A DNA stretch of 24,982 nt from a virus, in IMG/VR virus record IMGVR_UViG_3300045790_002527, positions 1 through 24,982 of that record, one strand, 5' to 3'. Each line of letters begins with the position of its first letter. Position 1 is the first letter of the stretch. A program made the translations under genes and the position numbers. Under the pieces are notes generated by a model that saw nothing but the letters and a program-made list of their open reading frames with translations, made no database searches and was not told where the DNA came from. Positions 14,225-20,170 of the stretch are shown piece by piece.

Positions 14225-14785
14225 TTATGCGTAGTTATGAACTTGATTACTACTCTGTACGGTTATAAACTTTAATCTAGAGTCTTCTTTTTTCCAACGA
14301 TAATAATTACGACGCATACTATCTGGATCAAAACCAAATTCTAGCAATCTATATTTATCTATAAATTTTAAAATTCCAATATTTAAGCCTTCTTCACCTT
14401 GCTTGGCAACCCAACCATCTAAAAAAAACAAACAACTGTTTCTAAACAATCCTTCTAAATATTCATTAATCATCACTACACCTTCTTCTGGAATATGTAA
14501 GAACGAATTACGACCGTCTGCATACCTATAAACTTTACCAAAACACTCTATCCTACGCTCTTCCTCTGCTATGCTTAAGAATATTGCGTACCTTTTGTCA
14601 CACGCTGCAGGCTTATCTGATTTTTTTGCTAATAGCCTTATTAACTTTCCAAAATAGTTACGAGTAGACACTTTTACAGCCTTTAACTTTCTGCCGTGCA
14701 AATGCGCTTCTGTACCTTGAAATTCTTGAAATAAGAATGGTACTAAATGAGGCCTTATATTTACAGGTACTAAAGTTCTTGGCAT
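14225..14785 (-). CDS. Hypothetical protein, last gene of the tail-fibre block
   Basis: A 186-residue basic protein, start ATG 14785, 2 bp after the tail-fibre gene. The middle contains YRYADGRNSFLHIPEEGVVMINEY in a strand-helix pattern. The end has a helical YRLLEFGFDPDSMRRNYYRWKK segment that looks like a DNA- or protein-binding helix pair. No catalytic motif is visible. Position directly behind the fibre could indicate a fibre chaperone or tail accessory, while the basic helices would also suit a DNA-binding protein. I do not recognise a family. Confidence 0.55.
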   Translation of the reverse strand: MPRTLVPVNIRPHLVPFLFQEFQGTEAHLHGRKLKAVKVSTRNYFGKLIRLLAKKSDKPAACDKRYAIFLSIAEEERRIECFGKVYRYADGRNSFLHIPEEGVVMINEYLEGLFRNSCLFFLDGWVAKQGEEGLNIGILKFIDKYRLLEFGFDPDSMRRNYYRWKKEDSRLKFITVQSSNQVHNYA

Positions 14786-14787
14786 AA

Positions 14788-17613
14788 CTATAGGAAGTTA
14801 AGAGTTATCTCAAAATCAATATTATAAGATTGTCCATCAGCAACATTAGCTAATGTTACAACACCATTGGTGTTTATTGTTAACTCATAGAAAATGTTAG
14901 TTACTATTCTAGTTGCATCCGGTCTGGCATTTGTTGGTAATGTTAACAATTCAACCTCTACAGCATCTGCTGATGCAGTTGCACCACCTATTAAAATTAA
15001 TCTGCCATTAACAACGTTATATGTGATGTTCCTTGCTGAAAATCCAGTATTTGAGGTGTTTATGAATGTAGATACAGGACGATCTATTTCTTTAAGTAAA
15101 CCAGTTTCTTCATTATATGTAACGTTTGGAACATTATCTGATGTTATAGCATTTGGAGCTAATGCCATTAATTGACCGCTATTTTTAGGTAGTGTCACCT
15201 CTGCAATATTTATAAACCTTTCAGGATCTAATTTAAAAACAGTATGACCACCTACACCAACCTCTTTAAATGTATATCCTGAGGTTGTTATCTTTAGTTG
15301 AAAATGGTCTGTAAGTAATTGTGCTAAATTTTTACCACGTATTGTAAAATGATTGTCCGCTTGAAAATAAGCCTCTCCATTTTCATCAATACCCATTAAT
15401 AGGCGGGTTAATACGCTTTCAAAAGTACCTTGCACTTCAACACCTGCTTGAATTGTTGGTGCGCCACCACCTAAAGTTCTGTTATCTGAAAATGTTTCTA
15501 CTTTGTAATTGCCGTCTGTAGTCTTAAAACTATCTGCAAGTAAAATACCTTCGATTGTTTGAGAGGTCTCTCCGTTTTTTTTAACACAATTATCTGTTAT
15601 ACCTAAAGGGGTTGGCGCCCATTTTTTTACAACATTACCCTCGTTTACTGTAAGCTCTTTAAAACGCACTACAGAATTACTAGGGTTTCCACCATAAGCA
15701 ATTACTGATACTGAAGACCAAGATGCCGGAGTTGTAAAAGTACCTTTTTTAGCATTTAAGCCCGTACCACCTAACTCAATTGTATTGCTTGGACCTGAAA
15801 AAACTAATCTAATCTGACCAGTTACAGGACCATTGTTTGAACCGCTTATTAATTCTGAACTATAAGAAAATGAATATTCTGTATTGGGCTTTAAACGGTT
15901 AGCTAGGAAGTCACTATTTTGATTAGTACTATACGAGTTAAGTACTTCAAAATAATCAAACCCTATAACAGAATTGTTTGCTAAAGCTAGCTTAACTAGG
16001 TTATAACCAGATATTCTGTCTAATGTTTTATTAAACATTTTCCCAAGCTCAGTAGATAATCCAGAAATATCATTAATTATATGGGTGTGGTTAATTGGAG
16101 CTACTTCATCTTGATAAGTCAACTTTCTCCAGGGACCCCAAGTATTAAATTTTAATCTTATATATACATCTTGAGCATTAGCTGCACTATGACCATAAGG
16201 ATAAGCAATTTGACATATATTAACACTGTAAGCTATTACATTTAAATAATATAATGTAGATAGTGGATTTGGTCTATTAACTAAAGAACCATTAATAAAA
16301 TACCATCCTGCCTCTGTAATATTATTGAAATCCCCATTAGTAAGTACGTTATCTGAACTAGAACTAAATCTTGGAACAATTGCACCGCTATTAATGCTTG
16401 TGTTTTTATCACCGTACTTAATTCTGTCAGCTAACTCATCAGGTAAATTATTTACTTCAGAAATTTCGTGATTATGAGACCACAACGCATATCTGCCATC
16501 AAAAGAAGTTGTTAGCGTATTACCCTCTTCTGTCTGGATAGATAGCACTCCATCTGCCTCATTAAAATCAATAGAATTAACTACGTTATCTACTACTTCA
16601 CCTTGATTATCTGTAAAGGTTGCAACGATTGTTGAACCATCCCTTTTTGTTAGCGTAAGCTGTTTGTTTTGATCTCCAGTTACAACAACGTTAATTATAT
16701 TTTCTTGGAATGCAGTTGCAAAATTTTCAATATTTTCTGACGTAAGGTCTTTAATATATTGTGGAACTGTAGGATCTGTCTCTAAATCTTCAAGCTCATT
16801 TTCTTCTATAAAACGACTTGCACCATCTTCACCATCGTTAATAATTTGAGACGTTTTTTCTATGACATTTTCGACATCCTCCTCATTGGTAGTTTCCTTA
16901 AATTCATAAAACTGATTAGAGGACGTTTGAGAGCCATTTAAACCATAAGCAGCATTAGGGCCATTAAAATAAAAGTTACGAGAAACTCCATTAAACAAAG
17001 CATTGAAAACAAAACCCTGTCTTGCTGGTTCATTAGGTAAAAGAATATTTACTTCATTACTAATATGCTCCTCTGCAGAAATAGGGTTCCCGTTTTGGTC
17101 ATTTGGAGGATTGCCAATTTCACCTAAAGAAACTGTATTCCCTTGATTAATTAATTTAATTGTTTTTTCAATAGGTAAAAGGATTGATAATGGAGCTGGA
17201 GCTTCACCAACACCAAATGTTTTATCCTCTAAGTTACCTTCTTGTTTAATTTGCCAGCTCTCTTTTATTACATAACTCCCTACTGCATAATAAGCCTCAA
17301 GAGTAAATACCACATTTGGCTTAAGAACAATTTTATCTTCACCTTCTAAATTGTTTAGCCAATGTATTACTCTAGATAAAATGTATTGATTGGCATTTGT
17401 ACCCGAAAGATCTACTAACCTAAATTCATTTTTTATAGTGGTTGCAACTAAGTCTATTTCTCCTTGAAGAATGCTATGAAGTTGTTCAATCTTATCACGT
17501 AATAAATTCCACTCTGCAGCAGAATATTTAAATTGTGATGGTATACCTTGAGTTGCTGCTAATTGCTCTGCACTATCTTGTTTATCTTCAATATTTACAA
17601 ATGGTCCTGGCAT
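14788..17613 (-). CDS. Tail fibre / receptor-binding protein with pyocin-knob-like domain
   Basis: A 941-residue modular protein, the largest in the window. Residues 1-60 form a helical N-terminus that probably attaches to the tail. Two fibre-type repeats occur at about 371-400 (FDGRYALWSHNHEISEVNNL) and 500-525 (YQDEVAPINHTHIINDISGL). Between them, residues about 425-500 match the pyocin-knob fold of tail-fibre and pyocin shafts: GDFNNITEAGWYFING, NRP, then YIRLKFNTWGPWRKLTY. Residues about 538-667 look like a jelly-roll carbohydrate-binding module (KPNTEYSFSYSSELISG, ending VVKKWAPTP). The C-terminal 200 residues are beta-rich and may form the receptor-binding tip. No chaperone-cleavage or enzyme motif is obvious. 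It probably binds a surface polysaccharide of the host. Confidence 0.8.
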   Translation of the reverse strand: MPGPFVNIEDKQDSAEQLAATQGIPSQFKYSAAEWNLLRDKIEQLHSILQGEIDLVATTIKNEFRLVDLSGTNANQYILSRVIHWLNNLEGEDKIVLKPNVVFTLEAYYAVGSYVIKESWQIKQEGNLEDKTFGVGEAPAPLSILLPIEKTIKLINQGNTVSLGEIGNPPNDQNGNPISAEEHISNEVNILLPNEPARQGFVFNALFNGVSRNFYFNGPNAAYGLNGSQTSSNQFYEFKETTNEEDVENVIEKTSQIINDGEDGASRFIEENELEDLETDPTVPQYIKDLTSENIENFATAFQENIINVVVTGDQNKQLTLTKRDGSTIVATFTDNQGEVVDNVVNSIDFNEADGVLSIQTEEGNTLTTSFDGRYALWSHNHEISEVNNLPDELADRIKYGDKNTSINSGAIVPRFSSSSDNVLTNGDFNNITEAGWYFINGSLVNRPNPLSTLYYLNVIAYSVNICQIAYPYGHSAANAQDVYIRLKFNTWGPWRKLTYQDEVAPINHTHIINDISGLSTELGKMFNKTLDRISGYNLVKLALANNSVIGFDYFEVLNSYSTNQNSDFLANRLKPNTEYSFSYSSELISGSNNGPVTGQIRLVFSGPSNTIELGGTGLNAKKGTFTTPASWSSVSVIAYGGNPSNSVVRFKELTVNEGNVVKKWAPTPLGITDNCVKKNGETSQTIEGILLADSFKTTDGNYKVETFSDNRTLGGGAPTIQAGVEVQGTFESVLTRLLMGIDENGEAYFQADNHFTIRGKNLAQLLTDHFQLKITTSGYTFKEVGVGGHTVFKLDPERFINIAEVTLPKNSGQLMALAPNAITSDNVPNVTYNEETGLLKEIDRPVSTFINTSNTGFSARNITYNVVNGRLILIGGATASADAVEVELLTLPTNARPDATRIVTNIFYELTINTNGVVTLANVADGQSYNIDFEITLNFL

Positions 17614-17616
17614 AAG

Positions 17617-18114
17617 TTATGTGTTAGATGGTAATATGTATGGGAAAGCTCCAACGGTAGTAAGGTTTAAGTAACCTGATGAAATCATACTTACACAGCT
17701 AAATGTGAAAATTGTTTTTTTCTCATTGCTATTGCTTTTTATTTTAGGTCGAGTGTTTTGATAGGCATCATTTCTTCCTAATAAAATAAACCTACCATTT
17801 GTTAGGCCTATAGCTATAAACTTCACCTTATTTAAAAGAGCTAACCTCCTTGATTTATTTAAATCGCCGTCTGGAAAGCTTATGATTAACGATTGATTAT
17901 AAATTACACCAGACCTGGTTAAAGAGCTTTGCTCTGAGAAACGCGCTTGACCTTTGGAATTATAAAATTCTTTTAGTGAAGAAGACTGTAATTTAGTGTC
18001 ATAGAAGTTTTGAAACACCTCTGAACCAGATAAAGGAATTTCGAATGCAGAGTGATCTAATGCAATTTTACAAATGTAGGGTTGGTCTTTAACCTTTTTG
18101 TATAGCTCTATCAC
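17617..18114 (-). CDS. Hypothetical tail-associated protein, GTG start
   Basis: A 165-residue protein starting at GTG 18114; an in-frame TAA lies three codons upstream and no ATG start is available. It is beta-rich (KFIAIGLTNGRFILLGRND; TIFTFSCVSMISSGYLNLT), without membrane segments. It is the first gene behind P1 and precedes the tail fibre by 3 bp. A baseplate or fibre-attachment function fits the position, but I recognise no family. Confidence 0.6.
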   Translation of the reverse strand: MIELYKKVKDQPYICKIALDHSAFEIPLSGSEVFQNFYDTKLQSSSLKEFYNSKGQARFSEQSSLTRSGVIYNQSLIISFPDGDLNKSRRLALLNKVKFIAIGLTNGRFILLGRNDAYQNTRPKIKSNSNEKKTIFTFSCVSMISSGYLNLTTVGAFPYILPSNT

Positions 18115-18122
18115 GTAACGTT

Positions 18123-18156
18123 AATTTTCTGTAAATATAAATCAATACAGAAAATT
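18123..18156. promoter_or_regulatory. 11-bp perfect inverted repeat around the P1 -7 box, possible operator
   Basis: AATTTTCTGTA (18123-18133) and TACAGAAAATT (18146-18156) are perfect reverse complements separated by 12 bp. The -7-like box of P1 lies inside. Because most of the left-hand partner lies upstream of the expected transcript start, it is more likely a protein-binding site than an RNA hairpin. Confidence 0.5.
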
Positions 18157-18168
18157 GACTGTGACATG
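18131..18168 (-). promoter_or_regulatory. Late promoter P1 (CATGTCACA plus -7 box)
   Basis: On the minus strand CATGTCACAG lies at 18168-18159 and TATATTTA at 18139-18132, close to TAnnTTTG. The GTG start at 18114 is 17 bp beyond. The element begins 3 bp after the U-tract of the early-region terminator. Confidence 0.6.
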
Positions 18169-18171
18169 GTG

Positions 18172-18214
18172 AAAAAAAACTACTAACCTATATTTCAAAT
18201 TAGGTTAGTAGTTT
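18172..18214 (-). terminator. Strong terminator between early and late regions
   Basis: On the minus strand arms 18214-18201 and 18190-18177 pair perfectly over 14 bp (core TAGGTTAGTAGTT) with a 10-nt loop. They run into a tract of eight T residues (18179-18172). It ends the leftward early operon 12 bp after the stop of the 75-residue gene. Confidence 0.88.
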
Positions 18215-18226
18215 GTAAAGGTTAAT

Positions 18227-18454
18227 TTAGCGTTTAGATAAAAAACATTGCTTAGGTCGTTGGTTATCCAGCAAATCAGGTTCAACCTCGTTTCTTAAAG
18301 CCCATATCAGCGTATTAACTTCTTCATCAGATAAATCAATATAAGCGTCTTGGCTATCTTGTTCAATTTGTATTTGCACTCCAAATCCTTTTCCGTCTCT
18401 GTGTCCAATTACTTTTAATTGTTTAAAATTTTCATCAATCAATGTTTGTTGCAT
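18227..18454 (-). CDS. Small acidic hypothetical protein, last early gene
   Basis: A 75-residue protein, start ATG 18454 behind an A-rich leader. It has a strand-rich first half (LKVIGHRDGKGFGVQIQIEQ) and an acidic helix (YIDLSDEEVNTLIWALRNEVEP). No motif is recognised. It is the last gene before the strong terminator, separated by 86 bp from the 49-residue gene before it, which leaves room for its own promoter, though none is clear. Confidence 0.6.
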   Translation of the reverse strand: MQQTLIDENFKQLKVIGHRDGKGFGVQIQIEQDSQDAYIDLSDEEVNTLIWALRNEVEPDLLDNQRPKQCFLSKR

Positions 18455-18540
18455 AATTTTTATTTTTTAAGGTTTATTAATTAAATTCTGTTTTTAGCTA
18501 AGCAACGATTTTTTATACATAGGCGTTAGATTTTTAAAGA

Positions 18541-18690
18541 TTAGTGTAATTCTTTTTCTTTATTGCAAATTGTACATCGCTTACCATTAACCGTCATTAT
18601 TAACCAGTTTACTTCGCCAGATCTTGAAAATGGCTTATAATGATGAAAATTTAGTTTGCAGAGTAGTTTTCTAAATGTTATTAGTATCAT
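18541..18690 (-). CDS. 49-residue protein coupled to the NUMOD4-like gene
   Basis: An ATG at 18690 overlaps the stop codon of the preceding gene as ATGA, and the frame runs 49 residues to TAA 18541-18543. The protein is basic and ends NGKRCTICNKEKELH, a single CxxC knuckle that might bind zinc together with His residues at about 16-17. The 4-bp overlap strongly suggests translational coupling and is the main argument that the frame is used. Function unknown. Confidence 0.5.
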   Translation of the reverse strand: MILITFRKLLCKLNFHHYKPFSRSGEVNWLIMTVNGKRCTICNKEKELH

Positions 18691-19187
18691 AAATTATTTC
18701 GTTTTTTAAACCTTACTACACTCATATCACTACAATTATATAATGAAGCGATTTGACCTAAGGTGTAATTTTCTTCTAAATAATTTTTAATTTTTGGTAG
18801 TTCTGTGTCTTTAATCTTGCTGTTGATATCGCTTTTTATTAATGCTTTATTTGCTTTTCTGCAGATATCACCTCTTTTAGCAAATCTTAAATTTGAGAGC
18901 TTCCAGTTTTTTGTATTACCGTCTATAAACATTACTGTAGGCATAGACTTAATAGTTTTGTATGGATGATGACCATAATAAAACATTAGTAATCTGGATA
19001 GCTGTACCACTTTACGTTTACCCTCTATTTGCAATGTATACGCAAAGTGAGGAACGCCATTTTTACTAGTACTGTTATATTGTGTAGGTTTTAAAAACCG
19101 TCCCTGGAAGAAATGACTCCAAACTCTCCCATCTTCATACAGTGTATAATTTGGTGTGATTTTTTTATATTCTAAAGTTGACTTCAT
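18687..19187 (-). CDS. NUMOD4/HNH-like DNA-binding protein lacking HNH histidines
   Basis: A 166-residue protein resembling phage NUMOD4-HNH homing endonucleases. Residues 13-75 show the NUMOD4-like pattern (YTLYEDGRVWS; FLKP; VQLSRLLMFYYG). Residues 83-101, PTVMFIDGNTKNWKLSNLRF, align with the HNH core 'VHHIDGxxxNxxxxNL', but both histidines are replaced (M, F). Residues about 141-163, YTLGQIASLYNCSDMSVVRF, form a helix-turn-helix. The nuclease is therefore probably inactive and the protein may be a DNA-binding regulator. The ATG at 19187 is chosen over an in-frame GTG at 19217 because a repeat-rich possible operator covers that region. It lies late in the early operon, ahead of the late promoters. 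Confidence 0.6.
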   Translation of the reverse strand: MKSTLEYKKITPNYTLYEDGRVWSHFFQGRFLKPTQYNSTSKNGVPHFAYTLQIEGKRKVVQLSRLLMFYYGHHPYKTIKSMPTVMFIDGNTKNWKLSNLRFAKRGDICRKANKALIKSDINSKIKDTELPKIKNYLEENYTLGQIASLYNCSDMSVVRFKKRNNL

Positions 19188-19198
19188 AAATTTTCTTA

Positions 19199-19253
19199 TT
19201 ATCTCAAAACACTGCACAAAACCATCGCTAAGTGCAAGTGTTCCTTATCTCAA
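19199..19253. promoter_or_regulatory. Repeat-rich leader of the NUMOD4-like gene, possible operator
   Basis: TTATCTCAA occurs at 19199-19207 and 19245-19253. Between the copies lies an imperfect inverted repeat, CACTGCAC (19210-19217) and GTGCAAGTG (19232-19240). This 95-bp gap (19188-19282) is the longest inside the small early cluster and precedes a putative DNA-binding protein, so autoregulation is plausible. No good -7/-33 pair is seen. Confidence 0.4.
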
Positions 19254-19282
19254 GTATTTGATTGTGTTTTTTCGTTACTGTC

Positions 19283-19465
19283 TTAAATTTTTTTATCGAT
19301 AAACATTTCTCTCAGAATTAATAGGCCTTTAGCTTTTTTAAATCGTCCTGGTCTTAATTTAGAATTGTTAAATAAAAACGTGAATTGTTTTTTCGCTAAT
19401 TGCAGTTCATCTTTAGTATTACAGTGTCTTGCAATACGTTTAATCTCATTAATTGTATATTCCAT
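19283..19465 (-). CDS. Small basic hypothetical protein
   Basis: A 60-residue basic, helical protein (MEYTINEIKRIARHCNTK; ending LREMFIDKKI) that starts 2 bp after the preceding gene. It contains an FLFNNSKLRPGRFKKAK stretch with several Lys/Arg residues, which could contact nucleic acid. No family recognised. It belongs to the early operon. Confidence 0.5.
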   Translation of the reverse strand: MEYTINEIKRIARHCNTKDELQLAKKQFTFLFNNSKLRPGRFKKAKGLLILREMFIDKKI

Positions 19466-19467
19466 AA

Positions 19468-19701
19468 CTATGTAGTTTCAAAAATGCAAGCCTCTTCTGT
19501 TAGCTGTAACACTTTAATTCTATTTATTTCATTATCCTCAATCTTTTCAGGTTGATCTGCTATAGAATAATAAATGAACCCATTTTGAAAGGTTATTTCA
19601 AGGCCCATATAAAAAGAAATTATCTTTTCGCCTTGGCTACCAAAGTTTTCATAGGTAAACTCCATACCGTAGTTAATTAGTTTCTCTGCTATTTTTACCA
19701 T
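19468..19701 (-). CDS. Small acidic hypothetical protein
   Basis: A 77-residue protein with an N-terminal helix (MVKIAEKLINYGMEF) and a beta-rich middle (KIISFYMGLEITFQNGFIYYS), ending in an acidic segment. It starts after an A-rich leader 17 bp downstream of the preceding gene. No family recognised. The short spacing supports membership in the early operon. Confidence 0.55.
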   Translation of the reverse strand: MVKIAEKLINYGMEFTYENFGSQGEKIISFYMGLEITFQNGFIYYSIADQPEKIEDNEINRIKVLQLTEEACIFETT

Positions 19702-19718
19702 TTTTAATTATTTATTTG

Positions 19719-19961
19719 TTAATCATCATTTTTCATAAAAGTTGATAAGCTGTGGTCCACAAGTGGAATGTAAATCATTTCTTTTTGCAGAAACATTCTC
19801 AACACAAAAGGATCTTCATCTCCTTGGAGGACAAAAAAGCCCTGTACAGATTCTTCATCTGGTGAACAAATTGCATAAGGTTGACCGATTTTTAAGGTTT
19901 GTTGATCAAATTTTAAATCTGCCGGTTCTGCTAATCTCAATTCAATTTTTTTTAAAGCCAT
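19719..19961 (-). CDS. Small hypothetical protein, first gene after the repeat cluster
   Basis: An 80-residue protein. The ATG at 19961 (MALKKIELRLAEPADL) is preferred over an in-frame GTG at 20000, which falls inside a GTGTGGGA repeat. The product is acidic and strand-rich (QPYAICSPDEESVQGFFVLQ) with a methionine-containing helix near the end. No family recognised. As first gene downstream of the 19990-20168 repeats it is the best candidate to be controlled by them. Confidence 0.55.
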   Translation of the reverse strand: MALKKIELRLAEPADLKFDQQTLKIGQPYAICSPDEESVQGFFVLQGDEDPFVLRMFLQKEMIYIPLVDHSLSTFMKNDD

Positions 19962-19990
19962 ACCATATAGGGTTAAATTAATAATTGTAT

Positions 19991-20168
19991 TCCCACACAC
20001 CCACGCAACTGATTATCAAGTTGTTATATTTTTTTTGGTGTGGGATGTGTTCGGATTAAAAAAGTATTCCGAACACTTCCGAACACTTCCCACACTCTTT
20101 CGAACACTTTTATTTATACTTAACTTTTTCATTCTTAATTACTTATATATTGTGTGGGATTGTTCGAA
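19991..20168. repeat. Iteron-like repeat cluster, candidate origin or operator
   Basis: Two short words recur. GTGTGGGA occurs four times in alternating orientation: 19991-19998 (minus), 20038-20045 (plus), 20088-20095 (minus), 20152-20159 (plus). GTGTTCGG or GTGTTCGA occurs at 20047-20054 (plus), 20069-20076, 20079-20086 and 20100-20107 (minus), with a near copy TTGTTCGA at 20160-20167. Fused, they form the 17-bp unit GTGTGGGAWGTGTTCGG on the plus strand at 20038-20054 and on the minus strand at 20095-20079, differing at one base. The minus-strand copies at 20069 and 20079 are exactly 10 bp apart. A/T-rich DNA lies at 20108-20150. Apart from these repeats the gap holds no gene. Adjacent helicase and primase genes favour a replication origin; an operator for the small early genes is the alternative. 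Confidence 0.65.
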
Positions 20169-20170
20169 AC

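Noticed and set aside
14601-14615. Possible fifth late-promoter word (TTTTGTCACACGC, plus strand)
   Set aside because: It lies inside a coding gene, antisense to all late genes, lacks the CATG start and has no gene downstream in that direction.
14894-15175. Plus-strand open frame within the tail-fibre gene
   Set aside because: It lies fully antisense to a long, well-supported coding region and its translation has no recognisable features.
20001-20168. CRISPR-like array
   Set aside because: Repeats are only 8-17 bp, in both orientations and nearly contiguous; there are no uniform spacers and no cas genes.
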